From an uncultured Clostridia bacterium (lineage in GTDB: Bacteria > Bacillota > Clostridia > TANB77 > CAG-508): DNA of 42,037 nt. The notes beneath the pieces were generated by a model that saw only the letters and a program-made list of their open reading frames with translations, had not been told where the DNA came from and did not search any database. Positions 16,563 to 23,261 of the stretch are shown in pieces (position 1 is the first letter of the stretch; every line of letters starts with the position of its first letter). The translations under genes were made by a program, and so were the position numbers. The stretch is taken from positions 1 through 42,037 of the forward strand of contig CASTFX010000001.1 in assembly GCA_949448405.1 (NCBI GenBank), read 5' to 3'.

Positions 16563-17246
16563 TTAAACCTTTTTAAAGATATTCTTTCTTTCGTTGTATT
16601 CTTCTTGCAAAATGTTTATTGTATCTATCCCATAAAGTTCTTTTAATCTTTCAATTTGATTATTATATATAGTATTTTCTATATATTCACTATATTGAAC
16701 TGTTTTATTATAATTCCAACAAGTATATAAACCTTTAAATTTTGTTTGATTCGCATCTTGCCACATTATTTTCATAGGTTCATATGTGTATGCTAATTTT
16801 AAATCGTATAATCTATAGAAGTCATGTTCTTTTGTAAAATTGTCTATATAATCTCTATCATCAATTAAAATGTAATCACTTATATTTTTATTAAATTGTT
16901 GTAATAGTTTTATAATATTTTCTTTTGTATAATCTAATTCATAATAACCTTTTTGAAATTTTGCAAAATCTTTTGAATAATTTTTGTAATAATCTTCTGG
17001 AATATCTACCCTAAAACAACTGTCTAAAACAATATAATTCTCATTTGGATACTTTTGTAAATATTCCTTTGTACTTAAACTTTGTACATAATTTTTAGAT
17101 ATTCTATGACCTTGCAATATTTCAATAAGTAAATACTTATTATCATCTGTTTCTATAATTGTTCTTATTCTATGATTAAGTCCTTTGTTTTCATCTATTT
17201 CCATTCCCATTTTTACAAATTTTATTACAATATTTTTATTTTCCAT
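16563..17246 (-). CDS. Hypothetical protein of the minus-strand block
   Basis: 227 residues from ATG at 17246 (AAGGTGG upstream; a longer start overlaps the previous gene). Rich in Tyr, Asn and Lys. Segments RTIIETDDNKYLLIEILQG and FCW-like TCWNYNKTVQY show mixed alpha/beta content. No family recognised. Could be an anti-defence or superinfection protein given its place next to the recombinase, but that is only positional. Confidence 0.6.
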   Translation of the reverse strand: MENKNIVIKFVKMGMEIDENKGLNHRIRTIIETDDNKYLLIEILQGHRISKNYVQSLSTKEYLQKYPNENYIVLDSCFRVDIPEDYYKNYSKDFAKFQKGYYELDYTKENIIKLLQQFNKNISDYILIDDRDYIDNFTKEHDFYRLYDLKLAYTYEPMKIMWQDANQTKFKGLYTCWNYNKTVQYSEYIENTIYNNQIERLKELYGIDTINILQEEYNERKNIFKKV

Positions 17247-17265
17247 AATTAAAACCACCTTTTTA

Positions 17266-17664
17266 TTATATTTTTTGTGCATTATATTGCATTGCCTTTG
17301 TTAAGAAGTTTAGCCCATTTACAATTAATTCTTGGAAATCGGCGTTTGTAATTACTGTTTGTTGATTACTTTGATTAACTTCTTTTTTTAGTTTTTCATT
17401 TTCTTTTGTTAGAGTATTTATAGTCTTTTTCAATAATTGTACTTGTTTTTCAGCTTCTGTAAGCTTATTTTCTATTTCTTTATTTTTTCTTTGCTCTGCA
17501 AATAATAATTTCTCGTTGTAATCTCTTGCACCTCTTGCCATTGCTAAATCACAGTTTTTTAATATGTTTTTTCCTCTTTCTAGCTTTCTATTTTCTTCCT
17601 TTAATTCCTTAATTGTTGCTTCTAATCCTTTATTTTCTATTTCTAATTTGTTTATATAGTTCAT
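17266..17664 (-). CDS. Coiled-coil protein
   Basis: 132 residues; residues 1-95 form a long coiled coil (Leu, Glu, Lys heptads with LKKTINTLTKENEKLKKE), then a short end TNADFQELIVNGLNFLTK. Expressed from the minus strand with AGAGAGG upstream. Possible structural or regulatory oligomeriser. Function unknown. Confidence 0.65.
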   Translation of the reverse strand: MNYINKLEIENKGLEATIKELKEENRKLERGKNILKNCDLAMARGARDYNEKLLFAEQRKNKEIENKLTEAEKQVQLLKKTINTLTKENEKLKKEVNQSNQQTVITNADFQELIVNGLNFLTKAMQYNAQKI

Positions 17665-17701
17665 GACTTTTTACCTCTCTTTTTTAAAAATATTTTTTAG
17701 G

Positions 17702-17738
17702 GGAGGAGGGAAGAAGATTTCCCTTCCTCCATTTTTTT
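17702..17738. terminator. Inverted repeat, terminator-like
   Basis: AGGGAA/TTCCCT hairpin extended by GG and CC bases (about 17702-17730), followed on the + strand by seven T. It separates the genes at 17266-17664 and 17770-17922. The T run is on the + side, so direction of action is unclear. Confidence 0.45.
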
Positions 17739-17769
17739 GAGAGTTTGTGTCAGTTGTGGTATAACTTTT

Positions 17770-17922
17770 TTACCTGTTGCATTTTTTTATAAATCTTCTG
17801 TTAATTAAACTATAACTTGTTAATCTGTATACTATTAGCTGTACTGTCATAAGTATTGTAGATGCTAGTAAGAAGTAGACAGCTATAATAGTTAATGTAA
17901 AAAACAAATCAAGTAGTATCAT
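17770..17922 (-). CDS. Small membrane protein
   Basis: 50 residues with AAGGAGG at ideal distance before ATG 17922. A hydrophobic segment (LLDLFFTLTIIAVYFLLAS) spans residues 3-21 and a second weaker one follows; the C-terminus is basic (NRRFIKKCNR). Too short for standard ORF lists. Probably the first gene of the transcript from the promoter at 18113-18141. Confidence 0.65.
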   Translation of the reverse strand: MILLDLFFTLTIIAVYFLLASTILMTVQLIVYRLTSYSLINRRFIKKCNR

Positions 17923-17962
17923 TTGTTAAATCCTCCTTTCTCGAGTTAACAAAAATTACTAC

Positions 17963-17994
17963 TTGACTTTTTATAAAATCTATTCTATTATAAT
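17963..17994 (+). promoter_or_regulatory. Putative sigma70 promoter for a short + strand RNA
   Basis: TTGACT at 17963-17968 and TATTAT at 17986-17991, with 17 bases between. It reads away from the minus-strand genes towards the hairpin ending at 18082. Confidence 0.45.
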
Positions 17995-17998
17995 AATA

Positions 17999-18082
17999 GA
18001 GTATTTATAAAAGTTGTTAGACCAAGTTTTTATTAACTCTAGTTGATAGTTAGATATTTGCCGTATCTAGCTATCTTTTTTT
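17999..18082 (+). ncRNA. Candidate small RNA with intrinsic terminator
   Basis: About 84 bases without an open frame, preceded by a promoter-like pair. It ends in a 12-bp near-perfect hairpin (GATAGTTAGATA at 18045-18056 and TATCTAGCTATC at 18064-18075) followed by seven T. It runs antisense to the 5' leader of the minus-strand transcript, so it might regulate that leader. No expression evidence. Confidence 0.45.
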
Positions 18083-18112
18083 GTAGAATTAATCAATTCT
18101 TACTATACTTAT

Positions 18113-18141
18113 ATTATAACATTGTAGCTACACTTTGTCAA
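18113..18141 (-). promoter_or_regulatory. Sigma70 promoter with palindromic operator (minus strand)
   Basis: Reading the minus strand: TTGACA (18136-18141), 17 bases, TATAAT (18113-18118), both consensus. The spacer holds the palindrome GTAGCTAC (18124-18131). It drives the minus-strand genes from 17922 downwards. Confidence 0.75.
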
Positions 18142-18158
18142 TGCTTTTTTGAATTTTT

Positions 18159-18332
18159 TTAGCTTTTTTCTTTAAATAATCTGCTATCTTTTAAGTATTT
18201 ATCAATTGCTTTTCTTGCAAATGTTGAATATTGCATATTTTCATCTTTTAATTTTTTGTCTAGTAATTTTGAAATATGTGTCGGAACTCTTACGCGATAA
18301 GTTTTGCTCGCTGGCTCTTTCTTTTCTTCCAT
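18159..18332 (-). CDS. Ribbon-helix-helix (CopG/Arc-like) regulator
   Basis: 57 residues with AGGTGAT upstream of ATG 18332. The sequence fits a ribbon-helix-helix repressor: a short basic strand TYRVRVPTHI, helix SKLLDKKLKDE, then MQYSTFARKAIDKYL. RHH proteins dimerise and bind short palindromes in pairs. Two promoters here, its own and the one at 18113, carry the same GTAGCTAC palindrome between -35 and -10, so it probably represses both. Too short for the usual ORF cutoff. Confidence 0.75.
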   Translation of the reverse strand: MEEKKEPASKTYRVRVPTHISKLLDKKLKDENMQYSTFARKAIDKYLKDSRLFKEKS

Positions 18333-18362
18333 TTTTTATCACCTCGCTTATTAACTATACTA

Positions 18363-18391
18363 ATTATAACATTGTAGCTACATAAAGTCAA
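18363..18391 (-). promoter_or_regulatory. Promoter of the RHH gene with the same operator
   Basis: Minus strand: TTGACT (18386-18391), 17 bases, TATAAT (18363-18368). GTAGCTAC at 18374-18381, and an 18-base match with the promoter at 18113 (the block TTATAACATTGTAGCTAC). Confidence 0.75.
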
Positions 18392-18429
18392 CGGTTTTTT
18401 GCAAAATAATTAAATTTTCTCATAATAAA

Positions 18430-18452
18430 AAAGCCTTAATTTTAAAGGCTTT
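18430..18452 (-). terminator. Intrinsic terminator of the 18459-18914 gene
   Basis: AAAGCCTT (18430-18437) and AAAGGCTTT (18444-18452) form a hairpin which on the minus strand is followed by a run of T. It isolates the upstream gene from the RHH promoter. Confidence 0.7.
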
Positions 18453-18458
18453 AGTTAT

Positions 18459-18914
18459 TCAAACTTTTTTTATTTCTGCAACTCTAATTTTAAAGTCTTC
18501 TTCACTTTCATTTTTCTTTTGCTTTATAGTTTGTCTTTTACCTTGTGTATCGTGATATTGAAATATCCAACATTTTTGTGTTTCGCTATAATATAGTGAA
18601 CCTTTGCCATTTCCAACAGACTTTGTCTTTTGATTTCTTTTTTCTTGTATTTTTAGTGTTTTTATTAATTCTTTTTCTAGTTCTTCATTTTGTTTTTGCT
18701 CTTGTTCTTGTTTGTAGTTCTGTATTTTTTTATTTAATATATCAATTATTTTGTTTAATTCATCATCTGATAAATTATTATTTTTTGCTTCGCTAAATAT
18801 ATAAGTATTCATTGAGCGTTTTCCACTTAAGCGATATTTCCAAAATGCTAATCTTACAATCTCATTTATTGTTACATCTTTTTCAAAGTATTTGTTTAAT
18901 TCATCTGTGTTCAT
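18459..18914 (-). CDS. Integrase-arm-like protein without a catalytic domain
   Basis: 151 residues. Residues 10-60 are a paralogue of the protein at 16299-16550. Residues 100-151 (GNGKGSLYYSETQKCWIFQY, then GKRQTIKQKKNESEEDFKIRV) resemble the N-terminal arm-binding (AP2-like) domain of tyrosine integrases. No catalytic R-H-R-Y domain follows; the frame stops and a terminator comes next. It is a truncated integrase remnant, or an excision or regulatory protein that reuses the arm domain. Ribosome binding site AAGGAGAT. Confidence 0.65.
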   Translation of the reverse strand: MNTDELNKYFEKDVTINEIVRLAFWKYRLSGKRSMNTYIFSEAKNNNLSDDELNKIIDILNKKIQNYKQEQEQKQNEELEKELIKTLKIQEKRNQKTKSVGNGKGSLYYSETQKCWIFQYHDTQGKRQTIKQKKNESEEDFKIRVAEIKKV

Positions 18915-18948
18915 AATTTTTGTATCTCCTTTTATTTAATATAACAGC

Positions 18949-18977
18949 ATTATATATTATATATTAGTATTTGTAAA
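18949..18977 (-). promoter_or_regulatory. Promoter for 18459-18914 (minus strand)
   Basis: Minus strand: TTTACA (18972-18977), 17 bases, TATAAT (18949-18954), close to the sigma70 consensus. Confidence 0.65.
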
Positions 18978-18993
18978 TGTTTGTATGATTTTG

Positions 18994-19022
18994 TTGTATT
19001 GTATACATGTATATGATATTAT
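18994..19022 (+). promoter_or_regulatory. Weak promoter with palindrome before the 27-residue peptide gene
   Basis: TTGTAT (18994-18999) and TATTAT (19017-19022) with 17 bases between, containing the perfect palindrome TATACATGTATA (19002-19013), a likely operator. It diverges from the promoter at 18949. Confidence 0.45.
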
Positions 19023-19069
19023 ATATGTGCTTCTGCTTCTCAAATTCTATAAAGGAAGGAGGGAACGCA

Positions 19070-19153
19070 ATGGATAACAACCAATTGATTGTTTTTCTTA
19101 TAATGCTAGTAATAGTATTATTAAAGGGAAATAATCACAACCAAGACAACTAG
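19070..19153 (+). CDS. 27-residue hydrophobic peptide
   Basis: ATG 19070 follows GGAAGGAGGG. The peptide has a short polar head (MDNNQ), a single transmembrane segment (LIVFLIMLVIVLLKG) and an Asn/Asp-rich tail, and is followed at once by a strong terminator. Size and layout are those of type I toxin or small membrane regulator peptides. No antisense RNA is obvious. A holin-like or lysogeny role is possible. Inference from layout only. Confidence 0.55.
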   Translation: MDNNQLIVFLIMLVIVLLKGNNHNQDN

Positions 19154-19170
19154 GCGAATACATAATAAAA

Positions 19171-19201
19171 GACTAGAGTTCGCACACTCTAGTCTTTTTA
19201 T
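19171..19201 (+). terminator. Intrinsic terminator after the peptide gene
   Basis: Perfect 8-bp stem GACTAGAG/CTCTAGTC (19171-19178, 19187-19194) with an eight-base loop, then TTTTTAT. Confidence 0.85.
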
Positions 19202-19810
19202 TTGCTTCTTTTATGGACAATAACCATATTATATTAGTACCAACCAAATACTAATATAAACAATAGAGGAGCTTAAAGGGCTATCTCTCTATTTGTTATA
19301 TATATATTAACATACATTTAATTAAAAGTCAAATATATAACATATACAATTTGTAACACTTTTATTATATTTATATTAGTATTATATATTATATTATTAT
19401 ATATAGCAATACTTATTATATATTATATTTATATTAATATATAATAGTTCATTTGTATTATATTAGACCATAATTAGATTACAATTGGATTACAGTTGTA
19501 ACCCTAACATGTATAATAATTTATATATAAAATGTAAAGCTATCATACTTTACATATTAGTTATTTAATTCATTATACTTCTATTGCATTAGTTATTGCA
19601 TTAGTTTTATATATGTAATCTATGTAATACTTGATATAACTACATTATAGACAATTCGAATTTGGTGTATTATGTCGTATTCTTATAATATGGTACCCTA
19701 CCACTATATATGATAATGTAGTGGGGTAGTGTGTTACCTACTTAAAAATTTGCATATTACAAAAAGGACTACATAGTATACATAATCTAGGATTGATTTG
19801 AGCAAGTATA
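19202..19810. other. AT-rich non-coding control region
   Basis: About 600 bases without a credible gene on either strand. It contains an 11-bp inverted repeat TTATATTAGTA/TACTAATATAA (19229-19239, 19249-19259), long runs of TATATTA-type sequence, two GATTACA-like words near 19482-19500, and a hairpin around CTACCACTA...TAGTGGGGTAG (about 19688-19727). It could be an origin, a partition or operator region, or simply a divergent regulatory spacer. Confidence 0.4.
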
Positions 19811-19838
19811 TTGACTTTACAAATTCATTTGATATAAT
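19811..19838 (+). promoter_or_regulatory. Sigma70 promoter of the late operon
   Basis: TTGACT (19811-19816), 16 bases, TATAAT (19833-19838). It reads into a 285-base leader and then the RepL-like gene and all rightward genes. Confidence 0.65.
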
Positions 19839-20052
19839 TAAATAAAATAAATACTCTTGCAAGGGTATCAAGTAGACGAATAGAGAATACAAAAAAGGTA
19901 TAACTTTATTTGCCTGCTTGGTAGCCTATTTTTTTAACCTAACAAAAAGTAAAAAAAGACTTTTGTAACCCGAATTATAGAAATAAGAGGACTGAAAATT
20001 GAAAAATAGAGCTTTAGACTTAGAGAGAGTAAAGAAATACAGAAAATGAATA

Positions 20053-20104
20053 TATACCAGATTTGACATATAAAAGGGGGTTTCATATACCAAATTTGAC
20101 ACAT
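20053..20104 (+). repeat. Two direct repeats in the late leader
   Basis: TATACCAGATTTGACATAT (20053-20071) and TATACCAAATTTGACACAT (20086-20104), 33 bases apart, 17 of 19 bases equal. If translation starts at AGG 20123 they are non-coding and could be operator or iteron sites for the RepL-like protein. Confidence 0.55.
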
Positions 20105-20122
20105 GTTAAGGAGGAAAACAGA

Positions 20123-20578
20123 AGGAATTGTGTAGAACTTAATGAAGGAGATAGAATAATTCGAAAAAAGTCAATAGATTTTCTGAAAAATACAGATGAA
20201 ATACAAAAAACAGAAATGTATGTTAAGTTTTTTCTAAAATCAGCTAGTATCTTAGCAAGAGAAAAGTTATCTTCTACAGAAATGTCAGTATGTTTGGAAA
20301 TATTGCAGTATATAAGATATGATACAGGCTATCTAGCTTATGAAAATGGAACTAAACTAACATTAGACGATATTAAAAAAAGATGTGATTTTATATCAAA
20401 TACAAGTGTTGTAAGAGCAATAGATGAACTAGTAGATAAAAAGATATTAGCCAAAGTAAAAACAGGCAAAGAAAACAATTACTTGGTTAATCCATATATA
20501 TTTATGCGAGGTGCAAGGGTAAATAAGACATTATCAAAAACATTTGAGAATACAAAGTGGGCTAAATTATATAGTTAA
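20123..20578 (+). CDS. RepL-like winged-helix protein, AGG start
   Basis: 151 residues from AGG 20123, preceded by AAGGAGG eight bases upstream, a near-perfect site. No ATG exists in this frame before residue 33; a TTG at 20063 has no ribosome binding site. The body fits the RepL family of Firmicute plasmid replication proteins: EMSVCLEILQYIRYDTGYLAY, a helix-turn-helix (FISNTSVVRAIDELVDKKIL) and the closing NPYIFMRG...TKWAKLYS. As first gene of the right operon it may replicate the phage or control late transcription, perhaps through the repeats at 20053-20104. Confidence 0.75.
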   Translation, partial: RNCVELNEGDRIIRKKSIDFLKNTDEIQKTEMYVKFFLKSASILAREKLSSTEMSVCLEILQYIRYDTGYLAYENGTKLTLDDIKKRCDFISNTSVVRAIDELVDKKILAKVKTGKENNYLVNPYIFMRGARVNKTLSKTFENTKWAKLYS

Positions 20579-20589
20579 AGGAGTAGTCT

Positions 20590-20769
20590 ATGAAAGTAAA
20601 ATGTAGAGGATATGAAGGAGAACTAATAGATTTATCAGCTATAACAGAAGCAAGGAGACTAACTGGCGAATATAAGGTTATAGCATACGAATTAAGAATA
20701 GCCATTGATAAAGGTATGGTAACTTGTGAGCCAGTATATGACAATGAAATAGAGTTTATAAAGGAGTGA
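20590..20769 (+). CDS. Hypothetical small protein
   Basis: 59 residues with AAAGGAG upstream. Mixed fold: MKVKCRGYEGELIDLSAITEA then IAYELRIAIDKGMVTCEPVYD. Just below the usual length cutoff. Function unknown; a close neighbour of the RepL-like gene. Confidence 0.65.
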   Translation: MKVKCRGYEGELIDLSAITEARRLTGEYKVIAYELRIAIDKGMVTCEPVYDNEIEFIKE

Positions 20770-21000
20770 ATGAAAAATGTTAGACAAATCGAACAAAAAA
20801 CACATAACAATAAAAAATATGCTACAGAAGAACATATTACATTAGTTGTTATATTATTTAAGTTTTACTTATTTTTAAATAGCTTTTTTGTAGGACATTC
20901 ATTTATGGCAATAGTATGGCTATTGTTAATGATATTAAGTATTTTAGAATATAAAAAGAATTATTACATAGAAGAAAATGATGAGGAGGATAAAGAGTAA
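20770..21000 (+). CDS. Small membrane protein
   Basis: 76 residues: a basic start, two hydrophobic segments (LVVILFKFYLFLNSFFVG and FMAIVWLLLMILSILEY), and an acidic end (EENDEEDKE). Probably a two-pass membrane protein. ATG follows the previous stop directly. Function unknown. Confidence 0.65.
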   Translation: MKNVRQIEQKTHNNKKYATEEHITLVVILFKFYLFLNSFFVGHSFMAIVWLLLMILSILEYKKNYYIEENDEEDKE

Positions 21001-21003
21001 TTT

Positions 21004-21228
21004 ATGGATAACGAAGAAGATTATATAGAATTACATAGATTATTAGCAAAATGCAAGTTTAATTTAGAAAAAACGCAACTAGAACTTTGCAATGCTAAAG
21101 CAGATAGTAACAACATAGTGAATTATATAAATAACACACCTATAACAGGTTATTACGAGAAGAAAATAAAACAAATAGACGAACTTATAGCAGATATACC
21201 AATTATTATAAAAGGAGATGAGAGATAA
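21004..21228 (+). CDS. Hypothetical coiled-coil protein
   Basis: 74 residues, acidic, helical (YIELHRLLAKCKFNLEKTQLE). GAGGAGG upstream. No family recognised. Stop adjoins the next ATG. Confidence 0.6.
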   Translation: MDNEEDYIELHRLLAKCKFNLEKTQLELCNAKADSNNIVNYINNTPITGYYEKKIKQIDELIADIPIIIKGDER

Positions 21229-21573
21229 ATGAAAATAATGATAAGTCAACCTATGAGAGGTAAAACAGAAGAACAAATTAAAGGAGAGAGAAAAGAGATT
21301 GTGGACAAATTCAATAAAATGCACATAGAAGTAATAAATACATTATTTACAGAAGAAGCACCAGAGAATTGTAATATAGCAGTATTTTATTTAGGAAAAT
21401 CAATAAGTGCTATGAAAGATATAGATGCAATATATATGTGCGATAATTGGAGAGAAGCAAGAGGTTGTGTTATAGAACACGAAGTAGCAACAAAATATGG
21501 AATAAAGATATTATATAGTGATTTCTTTGGAAATAAACCACAAATAGGTGTAAGAAATATGGAGGTAAAGTAA
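21229..21573 (+). CDS. DUF4406-type (deoxyribosyltransferase-fold) protein
   Basis: 114 residues. MKIMISQPMRGKTEEQI, then SISAMKDIDAIYMCDNWREARGC and EHEVATKYGIKI: this is the Rossmann-like nucleoside 2-deoxyribosyltransferase fold of phage DUF4406 proteins, with the conserved SxPMxG opening and W.xxxGxxxE segment. It may act on modified or free nucleosides; substrate unknown. Confidence 0.8.
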   Translation: MKIMISQPMRGKTEEQIKGERKEIVDKFNKMHIEVINTLFTEEAPENCNIAVFYLGKSISAMKDIDAIYMCDNWREARGCVIEHEVATKYGIKILYSDFFGNKPQIGVRNMEVK

Positions 21574-21780
21574 ATGAAAGTATTAGGAGTGATTTTAGGA
21601 GTAATTGCACTAATAGCGATAGGGTTTATGCTATCAGGCTTAATATTCTGGGGAATAGGTGCATTTATAATATTGGCTTTTGGAATAAGCTTTACTTGGA
21701 CATTTTGGCATGGACTAGCAGTAGCCTTTATTGTATGGATATTAAGCTCAATATTTAAAGTAACTATAAAGAAAGATTAG
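21574..21780 (+). CDS. Small multi-pass membrane protein
   Basis: 68 residues, nearly all hydrophobic, with three likely membrane segments and a basic end (KVTIKKD). Similar proteins stand near SSB or membrane regulators in phages. Function unknown. Confidence 0.65.
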   Translation: MKVLGVILGVIALIAIGFMLSGLIFWGIGAFIILAFGISFTWTFWHGLAVAFIVWILSSIFKVTIKKD

Positions 21781-21793
21781 GAGGAAAATTAGA

Positions 21794-22153
21794 ATGAAAA
21801 ATCAAAAAGGAAATGTATTAGTTGGTTTTATTGTAGTAGCAATAATTTTAGCAATAGTAGGAACTTTTGTATATTTTAGTACAATAGAATATCAAAACGA
21901 GGAAACTATTGAAATAACAGTAAAAGACAAGTATATAAAAAGAGATGGCGAAAGTGATATTTATCTAGTAGCAAGTGAAGCAGGAGATACATACAAGATA
22001 ACAGATTTACTATGGAAGGGTAAATTTAATAGTACAGACATATATAATCAATTAACAATAGGAGAGAAGTACAAAGTTACAGTTACAGGAGTAAGATTGC
22101 AATATTTTAGTATGTATAAGAACATTAATAAAATAGAACAAGTAAATAATTAG
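21794..22153 (+). CDS. Membrane-anchored DUF1523-like protein
   Basis: 119 residues: a transmembrane anchor at residues 9-30 (LVGFIVVAIILAIVGTFVYF) and an extracytoplasmic beta domain with ITVKDKYIKRDGESDIYLVASE and GEKYKVTVTGVR. Such small anchored OB-like domains are frequent phage accessory proteins of unknown role. AGGAGG upstream. Confidence 0.65.
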   Translation: MKNQKGNVLVGFIVVAIILAIVGTFVYFSTIEYQNEETIEITVKDKYIKRDGESDIYLVASEAGDTYKITDLLWKGKFNSTDIYNQLTIGEKYKVTVTGVRLQYFSMYKNINKIEQVNN

Positions 22154-22229
22154 TTTTCAACAATCACTAACTATCTTTATATAGTTAAAGAATTGTGAAA
22201 TATAGTGTAAAAAATGGAGGAAGAGTTTT

Positions 22230-22763
22230 ATGCAAGAAGTATGGAAAGACATTAAAGGTTATGAAGGAATATATCAAGTTAGTAATTTAGGAAATGTAAA
22301 ATCATTAAATTATAGACGCACAGGAAAAGAGAAACAAATGACAAAAAGAGTTAATGGTGACGGATATGAGTATATAGGACTTTATAAGCATAGAAAACAA
22401 TTAGATAAAGGTATTCATAGGCTAGTAGCAGAAGCATTTATACCTAATCCAGAAGGAAAAAAACAAGTAAATCATAAAGATGGGAATAAAAGAAATAACA
22501 GAGTTGAAAACCTAGAATGGTGTACACAAACAGAAAACATAAGACATGCAATGAAAACAGGTTTACTAAATATAATAGGCTCTAATAATGGAAGTAGCAG
22601 AAAGGTACAGCAATTGGATTTAGATGGAAATATATTAAAGCAATTTGACACAATTAAAGAAGCAGGAAAATACTTAGGTGTAAAATGTCAACCAACTGGA
22701 ATTATAGGCGTATGCAAAGGATATGAAAAAACAGCTTATGGTTATAAATGGAAATATGCTTAA
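22230..22763 (+). CDS. HNH homing endonuclease (NUMOD4/HNH)
   Basis: 177 residues. NUMOD4 domain WKDIKGYEGIYQVSNLGNV at the start, then HNH core HRLVAEAFIPNP and VNHKDGNKRNN...NLEWCTQTEN, then a NUMOD-type DNA-binding repeat near the end. It is probably a free-standing homing endonuclease placed just before the tRNA cluster. The conserved Arg of HRLVA is encoded by AGG, strong evidence that elongating AGG is Arg here. Confidence 0.92.
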   Translation: MQEVWKDIKGYEGIYQVSNLGNVKSLNYRRTGKEKQMTKRVNGDGYEYIGLYKHRKQLDKGIHRLVAEAFIPNPEGKKQVNHKDGNKRNNRVENLEWCTQTENIRHAMKTGLLNIIGSNNGSSRKVQQLDLDGNILKQFDTIKEAGKYLGVKCQPTGIIGVCKGYEKTAYGYKWKYA

Positions 22764-22776
22764 TAAGGATATGTTT

Positions 22777-22904
22777 TGTGTGGTGGCGGAATAGGTAGAC
22801 GCTAGGTGGTTGAGAAATTGCGGAATTGATGAGTGTTCTCATTGGTTCTATTTAACCAAAAGTTGTGGAAATTTTATCTGTAGTGCAAATCTACAGCTAC
22901 ACAA
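22777..22904 (+). ncRNA. tRNA-like RNA with leucine-type 5' half, expanded middle
   Basis: The 5' part has tRNA signals: a seven-base acceptor strand at 22777-22783 pairing with 22897-22903, T8-G9, and the leucine-type D arm GGCGGAATAGGTAGACGC. The 3' part is a T-arm-like hairpin (CTGTAG, loop TGCAAAT, CTACAG) stacked directly on the acceptor. Between them are 75 bases, too many for a class II tRNA, including an 11-bp hairpin at about 22823-22848. No clear anticodon. It may be degenerate, intron-containing, or a regulatory tRNA mimic. Confidence 0.4.
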
Positions 22905-23008
22905 ATTACCTATCTACCAAAAGTAGATTAAGGTGTTAAGGAAATGCACAGCCTAGAGGCAACTAACAGCCTCTATATACTAGTTGGCATAGTGCAATTC
23001 CTGTATAT

Positions 23009-23078
23009 GCTTTCTTAGTGTAATGGTAACACGACACTCTACGTAGTGTTAATGGGAGTTCGACTCTCGCAGAAAGCA
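23009..23078 (+). tRNA. tRNA with ACG (Arg-type) anticodon and abnormal anticodon loop
   Basis: Acceptor GCTTTCT (23009-23015) pairs with AGAAAGC (23071-23077); D arm GTGT/ACAC around AATGGTA; T loop TTCGACT with a five-base stem holding one mismatch; discriminator A; no encoded CCA. The anticodon stem ACACT/AGTGT leaves a six-base loop CTACGT, or with the last pair open an eight-base loop. In both, U33 is followed by ACG. Loops of non-standard size are typical of frameshift-decoding tRNAs. CG of the codon CGG would pair with C35-G36. Confidence 0.6.
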
Positions 23079-23130
23079 AAGGTACAGTAGCACCTACAAG
23101 ATTACTAGCAACTAAATGACAGACACAGAT

Positions 23131-23187
23131 AGAACATTCCAGATGTCTGTAAAAACTACTAACTATATATTGCTTGTTGAATGTTCT
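23131..23187 (+). other. Structured RNA segment between tRNAs
   Basis: Perfect 9-bp repeat AGAACATTC/GAATGTTCT (23131-23139, 23179-23187) enclosing about 39 bases, with a competing 7-bp stem ATTGCTT/AAGCAAT nearby. May be a processing element or a further degenerate RNA gene. Confidence 0.35.
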
Positions 23188-23261
23188 TTTAGAAGCAATA
23201 CTAAGCGAGAGAGCGTGTTAGAAATAGGATTAGTTTGTTGTTTTATTCCTATATCATATAT

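Noticed and set aside
19300..19800. Short open frames in the AT-rich region
   Set aside because: All are very short, lack ribosome binding sites and consist of TA-rich codons; treated as non-coding.
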